From assembly GCF_947654165.1 (NCBI RefSeq), contig NZ_CANTKB010000001.1, positions 124,001-188,000 of the forward strand: a DNA stretch of 64,000 bases, written 5' to 3'. Shown here one piece after another: positions 44,101 through 52,038 of this stretch. Below the pieces are notes generated by a model. It saw only the letters and a program-made list of their open reading frames with translations, was not told the origin of the DNA and ran no database searches. Numbering within the stretch: position 1 is the first letter of the stretch; every line of letters begins with the position of its first letter. The translations under genes were made by a program, and so were the position numbers. This stretch comes from an uncultured Blautia sp. (GTDB lineage: Bacteria; Bacillota; Clostridia; Lachnospirales; Lachnospiraceae).

Positions 44101-44667
44101 TTCTGCCACCTGGCCAAGTACATCCAGCACTTCCTCCTGGGTATAAAAATTCTCACCCAGATACTCAAAAAAGCCCCGGTATAAAACCGTAATGTCCTTT
44201 AATTTATAATATAATTCCGGCCTTTTTTCCAGATCATCCAGAATCTCTTCCAAATCCTCTGCTGCAACTTCATACTGCCGAAGTTCCGAAACCATAGATT
44301 TAAGCTGGGACACATATCCCTGTTTATCCATCTTCGCACCAAGGATCTTTAATTCTTTCTTTTTTTCCTGGGCTACTCTTCGCAAAACCATGCTTTTCCC
44401 TGTTTCTTCCAGAAGTTCTCCCCTGATATCACCGGTTTCTTCCAGCACACGGAAAGCCAGACGCTCAAAGCTCAATACATCAATGTTCATGATCCCTTTT
44501 CTCGGATGCATGGCCACCAGATCTTTTTGTGTCTGCATGGTAAACTGTTCCGGCACCAGAACAAGATACTGCCTCTTGGGATTTTCCATAGATTCTCTGA
44601 TGATTTTATGGTAAATATAGTAAGATTTCCCTGCCCCGGAAGGGCCGAAGACAAACTGTAATCCCAT
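41197..44667 (-). CDS. addB: AddB, helicase/nuclease subunit B
   Basis: An 1156-aa partner of AddA. It has an N-terminal P-loop FVFGPSGAGKSYYIY, an inactivated-helicase middle, and a C-terminal nuclease domain. The Fe-S cysteine set is split between CACSHFLLYGLRL (about residue 790) and the C-terminal CEYCPYRSVCGFD, and DYKSGTTKLDL is present. The order addB-addA is usual. It begins 13 bp after the HAD gene's boundary on the same strand; no promoter was identified. Confidence 0.95.
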   Translation of the reverse strand: MGLQFVFGPSGAGKSYYIYHKIIRESMENPKRQYLVLVPEQFTMQTQKDLVAMHPRKGIMNIDVLSFERLAFRVLEETGDIRGELLEETGKSMVLRRVAQEKKKELKILGAKMDKQGYVSQLKSMVSELRQYEVAAEDLEEILDDLEKRPELYYKLKDITVLYRGFFEYLGENFYTQEEVLDVLGQVAEKSEKLKDSVLVLDGYTGFTPIQMQLLEKLLVLCREVYVTVTIDPREDPFKLGSPHQLFSLSKQTVSGLCKLAKDKKIPWKEYWIPEKGDAYRGRFLENPSMRFLEQKLFRYGNAGIQTKEVPQKERRAVCIRETLNPGTEMEETAALIRRMVRKEGYRYSDFAVISGDMEVYAPAAARAFEKFEIPCFIDQKHSIFLNPFVEYIRAAVDLVVENFTYESVFRLLRCGLTDISEEETDRLENYVIATGIRGFSKWKEEWVRSYRGEVPEECVWLNQIRARLVDKWEPFYRKIREPQATVRSYAQALYEFICENQIEEQLKIYEEKFHKEQNLALEKEYSQIYRIVMDLLDKMVEILGGQQVRPKEFKEILDAGLSEAKVGVVPPTSDQVLVGDMERTRLKEIKVLFFVGVNEGKIPKEQQAGKLLSDLNREELKKPFEERGLSLAPTAKEALYTQKFYLYLNLTKPSEKVYLSYSRLDGNGAALSPSFLIAQVERLFPDARREEEEQLFLESPYSALVRLSRELCSQQKESPVFEELLSWFKSQKQWENLVSGLIDGAYYANPEDALGRGVAQALYGTKLENSATRLEQFAKCACSHFLLYGLRLRERVRYEFSMADFGTLLHDSLDLFAKRVREQGKTWVDLEDRDRDTLAEACVDEVVERSGDTILGSSARNAYTVNRAKRMVKRSVWALQCQLRQGEFYPALTEWAFGPEDQIDSLNFLLEQGEILSLRGRVDRIDLCEGEDDQLFVKVIDYKSGTTKLDLVKLYYGLQLQLALYLNAAMELEQKRFPGKKAVPAGIFYYNIKDPILNQEDIKDPEHPEPDVLKKMKMDGIAGAEPEILEKLDRDLAAKTSVESMVVPVKYTAKGGFSSNSKVAYQEQFHNMMCYVNEKAKGIGQEILNGNTEVNPFEKQKENACEYCPYRSVCGFDEKIPGYTYRRLHSYSEDEIWKKIDEDLHKDKSFNRKEK

Positions 44668-44680
44668 TTATGCCTCCTTA

Positions 44681-45490
44681 TCAGTCAAAAAAACGTTCAA
44701 TGACTTCCGCAATTCCGTCATGGTCATTATCATGCTCTGTGATATAATCTGCCACCTCTTTCACCTTTTCCTGGGCATTTGCCATGGCTACTCCTAAACC
44801 TGCAAATTGAATCATAGACAGATCATTAAAGCCGTCTCCGCAGCATACCATTTCTTCTCTTTTGATTTCCAGAATCTCCAGCAAATGTCTCAGGCAGTAG
44901 GCCTTATCTACGTTTTTCGGTGTGATCTCCAGAAAATACGGTTCTGAGCGGAACACCTGGGCTTCGTGCATGTACTTCTGGGCGAACACAGGCTCAAGAG
45001 CTTCCAAATCCTCCGGTGCTCCGGTCATTAAACATTTATTTACCGGAAAATCCACATAGTTTCCGAAATCTTCATGATAAACCACAGGAATCCCATTAAT
45101 CTTTGCCTCAATATCCATATATTGATCCGGACTTGTTCCTGCTATGATCTCATCCCCCTGATAAGTGATAATTCCTACTCCATATTGCAGGGCATCTCTC
45201 CATAATTTTCCCGGCAATTTTGGGGGAAGTGTTTTAGAATACACACATTCCTTTGTCTGAAAGTTTAAAATTCTGGCTCCGTTAAACGGCATAATATAGC
45301 TTCCAAATCGCTGAAATTCCAGTTTTTCCGCTACATAAGAAGTTCCCTGCGGCGGTCTCCCGGAAGCAATGGCAACAGGAATGCCCCTTTCCTGTAAATG
45401 GATGATAGCCTCTTTCGTTTTTTCAGTGACTTCTTTCTTAGAATTTGTCACGGTTCCGTCGATATCTAATACTAATAATTTATATTTCAT
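44681..45490 (-). CDS. Cof-type HAD-superfamily hydrolase
   Basis: A 269-aa phosphatase with the nucleophile motif LDIDGTVTNSKK, IASGRPPQGT, a type IIB cap and the C-terminal CGDGFNDLSMIQFAGLGVAM. Cof-like enzymes hydrolyse sugar phosphates, FMN or similar metabolites; the substrate cannot be told from sequence. The start is the ATG at 45490; the extension to 45562 would run through a terminator and lacks a ribosome site. Confidence 0.92.
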   Translation of the reverse strand: MKYKLLVLDIDGTVTNSKKEVTEKTKEAIIHLQERGIPVAIASGRPPQGTSYVAEKLEFQRFGSYIMPFNGARILNFQTKECVYSKTLPPKLPGKLWRDALQYGVGIITYQGDEIIAGTSPDQYMDIEAKINGIPVVYHEDFGNYVDFPVNKCLMTGAPEDLEALEPVFAQKYMHEAQVFRSEPYFLEITPKNVDKAYCLRHLLEILEIKREEMVCCGDGFNDLSMIQFAGLGVAMANAQEKVKEVADYITEHDNDHDGIAEVIERFFD

Positions 45491-45542
45491 AATCCCTATC
45501 CTTTCTATGCAGATTATACCCTCCATGGAAAAGATAATCAAT

Positions 45543-45575
45543 GAAAAAAGAGAACAGCCCAAAAGAACTGTTCCC
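45543..45575 (-). terminator. Terminator after the 71-aa ORF
   Basis: GAACAG (45552-45557) pairs with CTGTTC (45568-45573); six U follow on the minus strand. It lies between the small ORF and the HAD phosphatase. Confidence 0.7.
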
Positions 45576-45608
45576 TTCCTTCACCTTGTATATTATTTTC
45601 TACAGCAA

Positions 45609-45824
45609 TTATTTGTCATAGTTAAAAATGCTGTGATAGTACTTATCTTCCTTGTCATTCAGACCCATTGGAGCAATTTTGGACTGTTCCATAAAATAGT
45701 CATGTACTTTTTCCTTCATTGTCTTTTTTTCTTCTGTTTTCTTTTCTTTTGCTTCCATAAAGCGTAGCCTCTCTTTTTCTTTTTTAACTTTATTAATAAG
45801 TTTCCCTTTACGGTTTGTAATCAT
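45609..45824 (-). CDS. 71-aa charged protein, unknown function
   Basis: A lysine/glutamate-rich small protein: a basic N-terminus (RKGKLINKVKKEKERLR), a helical charged middle (EAKEKKTEEKKTMKEKVHDY) and an uncharged tail with KIAPMGLNDKEDKYYHS. Predicted mostly helical, no membrane segment. It is monocistronic, ended by a terminator. Lysine-rich proteins of this size can be spore core or ribosome-associated proteins, but nothing here settles it. Coding is supported by a clear downstream terminator and lack of a competing frame. Confidence 0.5.
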   Translation of the reverse strand: MITNRKGKLINKVKKEKERLRFMEAKEKKTEEKKTMKEKVHDYFMEQSKIAPMGLNDKEDKYYHSIFNYDK

Positions 45825-46086
45825 ATCACTTTAAAAAGTCAAAAACAATCCCCCTTTCTGCACTTCTCCCTTTTGACTTTTCCTACTTCACTGTGCTAAT
45901 ATACTCAAAATTATTTTTTCATTTTTAGCTGTTTTTTTATCTTTTTTTTATGCAAATTTCTCAATCCGTCTCTCCTGTTTTATTATAATAAAGAGTAGTT
46001 TGAAAAACAGTTTTGTTCTGAATTTTACAGTTATATTTTTCGTCTTTGTCTAATATGCTATAGAAAGGAATCCAGGAGGTGCGGCC

Positions 46087-46521
46087 ATGAGCTCAAAAAC
46101 AAAAATAGTTGTATTACATATGAAAGAAATCATTTATACCGGAATTTTTCTGGTACTGGCCATTGTACTGGCTGTTCTGCTTTTCTTCATGTTCGGAAAA
46201 AACAAACATGCGGATCCTGCCAATGCAGATGTGATTTATCATGCCGGTGTCTACACCAGTCCCATCACCCTCAATGATAACACCTTCGATGTGCAGGTTA
46301 CTGTAGATGAAAATCATATCAATTCCATTTCCCTGGTAAATCTAAGCGAAACAACCACCGCTATGTATCCTCTGATGGAGCCTGCTCTGGATGCACTTTC
46401 CAGCCAGATTTATGCTTCACAGTCCACCGAAAATATCACCTACGGAGAAGAAAACAAGTATACTTCGATGATGCTTTTAGATGCCATCAACCAGGCATTG
46501 GAAAAGGCAAAACTCCCATAG
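46087..46521 (+). CDS. Membrane-anchored FMN-binding-like domain protein
   Basis: A 144-aa protein with a membrane segment at about residues 17-38 and an extracytoplasmic domain (VIYHAGVYTSPITLNDNTFD, then VTVDENHINSISLVNLSET). It ends YTSMMLLDAINQALEKAK, the pattern of the FMN_bind domain (PF04205). The usual SGAT flavinylation motif is degraded to NKYTS, so covalent FMN is doubtful. The start at 46087 follows CAGGAGG. A bidirectional terminator immediately follows the stop. Confidence 0.65.
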   Translation: MSSKTKIVVLHMKEIIYTGIFLVLAIVLAVLLFFMFGKNKHADPANADVIYHAGVYTSPITLNDNTFDVQVTVDENHINSISLVNLSETTTAMYPLMEPALDALSSQIYASQSTENITYGEENKYTSMMLLDAINQALEKAKLP

Positions 46522-46570
46522 AAAACGGCCGCTTTTACACAGACGGTAAAGGCGGCCGTTTTCTTCTTTT
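46522..46570. terminator. Bidirectional terminator
   Basis: AAAACGGCCGCTTTTAC (46522-46538) is mirrored by GTAAAGGCGGCCGTTTT with one bulged base (46545-46562); T-runs lie on both sides. It separates the FMN-binding-like gene from the convergent oxidoreductase gene. Confidence 0.88.
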
Positions 46571-46621
46571 ATTTTAAAAATCCACTTCTGTTCCGTATTA
46601 AATACCGGAAATTTTTTTGAA

Positions 46622-47602
46622 TTATGCCTCCTGAGGATAGCGAAACCCCCACTGCTTTCTCACAGAATCCATCTGTCTCATAAGCTCCAACGTCTCTTCA
46701 TGAGGCATATCCGGACATTCTGTCCATCCTTTTTCCAATGCTTCCTTACAAGCCAGCACCTCATACTCATAACCGCTGATCTGTTTTGGCCGCTCATACA
46801 CAGCCTTCACTTCTCTATTTTCATTATATACCGTAATAGACTCAAAATTATTGATGTTCTCTACAACTGCAAAGCCCCCGGTTCCATAAATGATTCCCTG
46901 ACGGTCTGAAAGTACCCGCAGAGAACTGTTCAGAATAGCCATCTCCCCTCCCGGGTACGTCAGAGTAATACTGTTCTGGGCATCCACGCCGGATTCTGTC
47001 ATGACGGCAGTAGATGTAATGCTCTGAATGTCATTTCCAAAAACTAAGGAGGCAAAATTCATTACATACACCCCTACATCCAGCAGTGCACCTCCTCCAA
47101 GCTCCGGTTTCATCAATCTTGGAACTTTGTCAATTAAATAACAAAGATTTGCTGTAACCGTCATAGGTTTTCCGATGATGCCGGAATCCAACACCTGTCT
47201 GATGGTCTTCCACATAGGCATATACCGAACCCAGATTGCCTCTGTCAGCAACAGATTTTTTTCCTTTGCCAAAGCCAGCATCTCTTCGGCCTGTTCTTCA
47301 TTTAAGGCAAAAGACTTCTCGCACAGCACATTTTTTCCATGCTCCAGAAGCATCTTTACGTTTTCATAATGCTCCGACATAGGAGTTGCCACGTATACAA
47401 GATCCACTTGCTCATCTTCCGCCAGTTCTTCATAAGAGCCATATGCCTGTTTTACTCCGTATTCTGCTGCAAAATCCTTAGCTTTTGCTAAAGTTCTGGA
47501 AGCAATGGCATAAAGCTCTGCTTCCTTCATCTGCTGCAAAGTCTCTGCCATCACACCAGAAATATTTCCTGCACCTAACAATCCCACTCTGATTTTTTCC
47601 AT
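46622..47602 (-). CDS. Gfo/Idh/MocA-family oxidoreductase
   Basis: A 326-aa NAD(P)-dependent dehydrogenase. It has the Rossmann start VGLLGAGNISGVMAETLQQM, the conserved CEKSFALNEEQAEEM (the EKP-type motif with Ser for Pro) and GGGALLDVGVYVMNFASLVF containing the conserved Asp region. The family oxidises or reduces sugars and their derivatives such as trans-dihydrodiols, inositols or glycosides. It is next to, but separated by a terminator from, a discoidin-domain gene and DUF2264 gene, which suggests glycan metabolism. Confidence 0.9.
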   Translation of the reverse strand: MEKIRVGLLGAGNISGVMAETLQQMKEAELYAIASRTLAKAKDFAAEYGVKQAYGSYEELAEDEQVDLVYVATPMSEHYENVKMLLEHGKNVLCEKSFALNEEQAEEMLALAKEKNLLLTEAIWVRYMPMWKTIRQVLDSGIIGKPMTVTANLCYLIDKVPRLMKPELGGGALLDVGVYVMNFASLVFGNDIQSITSTAVMTESGVDAQNSITLTYPGGEMAILNSSLRVLSDRQGIIYGTGGFAVVENINNFESITVYNENREVKAVYERPKQISGYEYEVLACKEALEKGWTECPDMPHEETLELMRQMDSVRKQWGFRYPQEA

Positions 47603-47679
47603 GTCTTTTCCTCTCTTTCTGATTCAAAAATACGCATTTCCATAAAGCTATTTTAGCAAGCCTTTTATCTATGTGCAAT

Positions 47680-47731
47680 AAAAAAACAGCAGGGAAGTCT
47701 GCTCTGTATAAGCAACTCCCTGCCGTTTTTT
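47680..47731 (-). terminator. Terminator after the discoidin-domain gene
   Basis: GGCAGGGA and TCCCTGCTG arms (47717-47725 with 47687-47695), extended by partial pairing inside, followed by seven U on the minus strand. Confidence 0.85.
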
Positions 47732-47737
47732 ATTTTC

Positions 47738-48520
47738 CTACAAATCTGTTCCGTACACTTCAATCTGTGTTAATGCCGGGAACGGAGAAGGTTCCGAAGA
47801 TGCAATGAGTTTTGACACCTTCAGCCATGTGATTTTTTTCTTCTCAAAAGTAAATTCCTGTCCCGTTCCTGTTTTCTTCAGAGAGAATTCTTTCTCTTCC
47901 CCATCAGAGAATGTAACTGTCATTTTTTTCCACCAATTATCATGTGGAAAATCTGCACGAAGATAAATGATGATACGGTCAATTTCTACTTCACGACCAA
48001 AATCCAGAGTCATTTCTGCATTTGGATTCCGGTTAATTCCCCAGGAATCATAAGGCCATTCTCCGTGGCATTCATTTGCTGTCACACCATCAATGGCATT
48101 TTTTGCAGCAAATACTGCCTCGCCTCTTGTCTCTACATTTGCATATGCATGTGGAAAACAGGAGGTATTCTCATGATTATCATTTACATTCAATGCCAGA
48201 TTGCGATAAGATTTAATTTCAAAATCTTTTGCTTTGCGGACAGATATCAGGTGTTTATCTCCTGAAAATACCTTTGGAGAAATATTAATCCTCTTTTCGC
48301 CAAATGGAATATTGTAATTAAAGTTTCCTGTCAAATAAACAAGACTCTTTCCAAATGCGTCATCCAACTGCACCCATGCGTACTCTTTTTCACCGGAAAC
48401 TTCCAGAAGGATTCTGTCACCTTCCTCATACTCTCTGGCAACCATAAGATTTACTTCTTCTTCTCCTCTTGCCCATGCCACGGTTCTTTCATTTTTGTTA
48501 ATTACTTTTAAACTGAACAT
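47738..48520 (-). CDS. Discoidin (F5/8 type C)-domain protein
   Basis: A 260-aa protein without a signal peptide. Residues 1-110 form a beta-rich domain (EEGDRILLEVSGEKEYAWVQ). Residues about 110-258 look like a galactose-binding/discoidin fold: NLALNVNDNHENTSCFPHAY, AIDGVTANECHGEWPYDSWG, MTLDFGREVEIDRIIIYLR and LTQIEVYG. The second half would bind or sit beside sugar. It directly follows the DUF2264 gene (30 bp) and both lack export signals, so they probably act together inside the cell on imported oligosaccharide. A catalytic role for the N-terminal part cannot be excluded. Confidence 0.72.
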   Translation of the reverse strand: MFSLKVINKNERTVAWARGEEEVNLMVAREYEEGDRILLEVSGEKEYAWVQLDDAFGKSLVYLTGNFNYNIPFGEKRINISPKVFSGDKHLISVRKAKDFEIKSYRNLALNVNDNHENTSCFPHAYANVETRGEAVFAAKNAIDGVTANECHGEWPYDSWGINRNPNAEMTLDFGREVEIDRIIIYLRADFPHDNWWKKMTVTFSDGEEKEFSLKKTGTGQEFTFEKKKITWLKVSKLIASSEPSPFPALTQIEVYGTDL

Positions 48521-48550
48521 CTTATTCTCCTTTCATTCATGTATATAGAA

Positions 48551-50620
48551 TTATAAAATTAATTTCCCTTCCAGTCCTTCAAAACAGATATCTCTGCTCA
48601 TACCATTTTTCAGCACCACTTTTATGGTTCCGTAAGCCCCATTTCTAAATGCATCTTCATACTGTACGTCTGCAATAGGGAAAATTTCTTCTTCTGTAAA
48701 GTCTTCCAGGCTTTCTTTGGTAATCACCTGGGAAATCAGTACATAAGGTTCATGACCGCCATACTGCTTCTGCAATGTCGTTTTTGCATAAGCGAGAATG
48801 GAGTACTCGGAATCCGGGTTGCTGCCCCTGCTCTTCTTATAATCAAGCTCCTGCCATCCGTCATAGATTGTCATGGCAAGCTGTTTTTCTCTGCCTGTAA
48901 AATCTCTTCCTTTCAGAATGATAGCCTGTGCACCATTCTGGTCCTTCCTGATAATTTCTGTTCCATTGTCCGGAAAACCATAAGCTCCAAGTGTGATTTC
49001 TACGGGTCTGCGTACCAGTCTGTGCTTATCCACACGCAGAATTCCATATTCCACGGGGATATCAGCCAGATTCATGGCCTGCACACGGAATTCCTCCATA
49101 CTGCTCTCATAATCAAAAAACTGTCTTCGATACAGTACCCCGTCTTTTTCCCCGTGCCAAAGAGTCACATTCGCATTCTGGATCCTTGCTCCTTCTTTCA
49201 TGACATATGCCTGTGCTGCCACATCAAAATCCATCCTGCCATTCTGACACAAGGATGCCTCCCATGGGTATTTTGTGTTAAAACATAATTTAGAATAATT
49301 CCACATGCCATGAATATTTTTCTCAGCTTTCAGAACTTTTCCTGTCCGCAAAACCGTCTCTCCATTTGCCTTATGATTCGTAAAACAAAGAGCCGGACCG
49401 TCCAGCGTTGTTTCTTTGATTCCTTTTTCAGAAAGCTCTCCCCAGCATCCATTGTTTTCTTTCTCTGTCCAGAACGGATGATTTTCATCCAGTGCAAGAC
49501 ACAAAAACGCTTTTCCAAGCCACAAAGGAGATTCCGCACAGGAATACCCCTGCACCAGAGGAGAAAATTGTCCATAAAATCCAAGAACCGGAACTCCGTT
49601 TTTCAGAAAATCTTCCCTTGTGAGGAACTGAAGCAGGGAGCCGGATGTAATTCTTCTGGCATTCCCATGGTTTATTACAGAATTTCTCAACAGACAGTTG
49701 GCTGCAAAAGAGCTGGTTGCACCATTTCTGTAAATATTACTTCTTCCCCACATATTGGTAAATCCATCTTCATCAAAGAAATCTCCGTAGGTTTCCATGA
49801 GTTTGTTTGAATGTTCTTCAAACCTTTTTGCTGCTGCCGGCATGTGCTCATATCCATACCAGACATTCCAGATTGGTCCATACATATTAAAAGCCCAACA
49901 GGAATAGTAGTCAAAGGCATGACCATCCCGATACCATCCATCCCCCACGTAATAATCTAAAATAGCCTGTACATGGTCTGCCATGATTTCTTCGTCGACA
50001 GAGTATCCTTCCATCTTTAAAAAAGCCATATCCAGCATATTGAACATTCGCCAGTTATGTGCCGTAGTATTGGCATGGGCATAACTGCTGATCAAAGCTG
50101 CGATCCGATCCTTCTCCTCTTTCCTGTAAGTATCCCAGATTTCCTCCCTGCATATCCACAGACCGATAACCAGGGCACAGGTCTCTACAGTCTGCTGAAA
50201 AGCTCTGGACGGATCCTCATGGTTTGTCCATTCCTGCAGATCATCATAATCCCCAATATACAGCTCATGACCTTTGGTACAGGAATTCAGAATCTGTTTT
50301 TTATAATAGTCCTTCATGCTGTAATGACAGATTACCGCATCCGGTCTGTTATGGATCAGCGGTGCAGCAATAAGAAAAGAGCGTGCCAAGCCCTCAAATA
50401 TTTCCGCTTTTCTTTCAATCCACTGGTTTTCTTTTGTTTCCTTTAAATGCGGATATGTAATTTCTGTTTCGTACCTTTCCACCACTACAGGGTCATCCAT
50501 ACACTTAATATTTTGAAAAATCCCTGTCAGAAGATACTTTGCTGCATCTATCCAATGCTCTCTGGTCATCCCTGTATACGGACTCTGATTAAAATCCAAA
50601 TTTTCTGGTTTAAATACCAT
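48551..50620 (-). CDS. DUF2264-family protein, putative glycoside hydrolase
   Basis: A 689-aa cytosolic protein. The N-terminal two-thirds is an (alpha/alpha)-barrel typical of DUF2264: QSPYTGMTREHWIDAAKYLL, HNWRMFNMLDMAFLKMEGY, YVGDGWYRDGHAFDYYSCWA and MWGRSNIYRNGATSSFAANC. The C-terminal third is beta-rich. To my recollection this family contains the GH154 beta-glucuronidases, so an exo-acting uronic-acid hydrolase is a reasonable guess. The start is ATG 50620 (GGGGGTTGGA upstream). It pairs with the discoidin-domain gene and is divergent from the AraC and sugar-importer genes, which probably share the substrate. Confidence 0.78.
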   Translation of the reverse strand: MVFKPENLDFNQSPYTGMTREHWIDAAKYLLTGIFQNIKCMDDPVVVERYETEITYPHLKETKENQWIERKAEIFEGLARSFLIAAPLIHNRPDAVICHYSMKDYYKKQILNSCTKGHELYIGDYDDLQEWTNHEDPSRAFQQTVETCALVIGLWICREEIWDTYRKEEKDRIAALISSYAHANTTAHNWRMFNMLDMAFLKMEGYSVDEEIMADHVQAILDYYVGDGWYRDGHAFDYYSCWAFNMYGPIWNVWYGYEHMPAAAKRFEEHSNKLMETYGDFFDEDGFTNMWGRSNIYRNGATSSFAANCLLRNSVINHGNARRITSGSLLQFLTREDFLKNGVPVLGFYGQFSPLVQGYSCAESPLWLGKAFLCLALDENHPFWTEKENNGCWGELSEKGIKETTLDGPALCFTNHKANGETVLRTGKVLKAEKNIHGMWNYSKLCFNTKYPWEASLCQNGRMDFDVAAQAYVMKEGARIQNANVTLWHGEKDGVLYRRQFFDYESSMEEFRVQAMNLADIPVEYGILRVDKHRLVRRPVEITLGAYGFPDNGTEIIRKDQNGAQAIILKGRDFTGREKQLAMTIYDGWQELDYKKSRGSNPDSEYSILAYAKTTLQKQYGGHEPYVLISQVITKESLEDFTEEEIFPIADVQYEDAFRNGAYGTIKVVLKNGMSRDICFEGLEGKLIL

Positions 50621-50730
50621 TTTTCCAACCCCCTGTTTACAACTGAACACACTTTTTTTTATGCTACCATAGTTATCGTTCTTGTGACAATGTACTTATT
50701 TCATACAAAAATGTAATAATTTAAGATTTA

Positions 50731-50777
50731 CAAAATAAAATGGACTTTCACCCCGAATCTGCAAGTGAAAGTCCATC
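50731..50777 (-). terminator. Terminator of the AraC-family gene
   Basis: ATGGACTTTCAC (50740-50751) and GTGAAAGTCCAT (50765-50776) form a perfect 12-bp stem, followed by UUUAUUUU on the minus strand. Confidence 0.9.
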
Positions 50778-50799
50778 TTCTGTCTGTTATCCGATCATT

Positions 50800-51693
50800 T
50801 TACCGCCTGTCTGAAATCGCCTTAATAGAAGACGCATACTCAGACGGTGTCATTCCTGTAATCTTCTTAAACTGTCGTGAAAAGTAATGTATGGATGTAT
50901 AGCCCAGATAGTCTGAGATCTGTGTGAAGTTATGATGATTCTCACGAATCAACTGTTTTGCACATTCTATTTTCAAATGAGAAAAATAGTCAATCACTCC
51001 GCACTGATGCTGATCCCTAAACAACTTCTGAAGCTGTGAACGTCCGATCAGATTGTCTCTGCATATAACATCAATGGTAAGCCGCTGTCGAATATGTTCT
51101 TCAAGATAAGCTGTAATTTTCTCATATACCAGAGCATCACTTTTCTGTTTCATGGATTTTATGGCAGGAGAAGACAGATTCCCGGTATTTAACTGGCGTA
51201 TCATAGAGATCAACAGATTTTCCAAATAAATCTTAATCAGTTGTTCTGCTCCTATGGGAGCCTCCGGATTACGCACCATTGCTGTCGTTGTCGGATCATC
51301 CAGGGGATTTAAAATACAACGCTTTGCTTCATATATAATTTGTGCAATTAAATTCCGCTCCTTTTCCCCAATACAGGTAATCAGGTTTTCAAAATATTTC
51401 ATATAAGGTGAATCACATTCAAAAGAAACCACCACAAGATTAGGGGCGATTCTTCCGTTTGCCTTGACTGTATGAAACTCATTAGGCTTATGAAATACAA
51501 TCTGCCCTTTCCGCAAGGTATAAGGCTTATCCCCGGCAATAATATCCACTTCACCCTTGTCTACACACAAAAATTCCCAGAAGTCATGTTTCTCTCCCGG
51601 AAAACTATAGTCATTCATATATTCAAAATAATGTATAGTCACAATTTTCTGAATCTGTATAATTTCATCTAATTCCAAGCTTTTAAAATGCAT
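50800..51693 (-). CDS. AraC-family regulator of the adjacent sugar genes
   Basis: A 297-aa protein. An N-terminal cupin (EKHDFWEFLCVDKGEVDIIA, VFHKPNEFHTVKANG) is the sugar-sensing part. A helical linker follows, then two C-terminal helix-turn-helix motifs (about 195-290), including YLGYTSIHYFSRQFKKITGM and TPSEYASSIK. Such proteins usually activate neighbouring transport genes when ligand binds. It is divergent from the ABC importer, with 21-bp-spaced direct repeats in between, and is ended by a strong terminator. Confidence 0.9.
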   Translation of the reverse strand: MHFKSLELDEIIQIQKIVTIHYFEYMNDYSFPGEKHDFWEFLCVDKGEVDIIAGDKPYTLRKGQIVFHKPNEFHTVKANGRIAPNLVVVSFECDSPYMKYFENLITCIGEKERNLIAQIIYEAKRCILNPLDDPTTTAMVRNPEAPIGAEQLIKIYLENLLISMIRQLNTGNLSSPAIKSMKQKSDALVYEKITAYLEEHIRQRLTIDVICRDNLIGRSQLQKLFRDQHQCGVIDYFSHLKIECAKQLIRENHHNFTQISDYLGYTSIHYFSRQFKKITGMTPSEYASSIKAISDRR

Positions 51694-51935
51694 AGCAAAG
51701 CCACCTCCAAGTATGCAGATACATTATCCTCATTATACTGTAAAACCACAAAAAAAGCTAGCTTTTGACAGAAAATTCAATATTACCCCATATCTTGCAG
51801 AACTTCCAAATTTAATGATGGAAACCGTGAAATTAACCAATAAAAAACCGTAGTTCTGCTTCTCTCCACCTCCATTCTATCAAAACTGTATAGTTTTTCT
51901 GAAAATTGGAAACAAAAATTGGTCAAAAATACCTT

Positions 51936-51962
51936 TTGTGCACATAAAGGTGCATATTGTGC
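51936..51962 (+). promoter_or_regulatory. Two direct repeats 21 bp apart, probable AraC-type operator
   Basis: TTGTGCACAT (from 51936) and TTGTGCAAAT (from 51957) are direct repeats exactly two DNA turns apart, the geometry AraC-family proteins need. The putative -10 TACAAT (51987-51992) follows with a poor -35, as expected of an activator-dependent promoter. The rest of the 345-base gap (51694-51935) shows AT-rich sequence with no ORF. Confidence 0.7.
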
Positions 51963-52038
51963 AAATACAACTCCACCAAAAAAGGTTACAATTGAGTCAT
52001 GAAATTAAATAAATTTATTTTAAGGAGGCAGTAACAAA

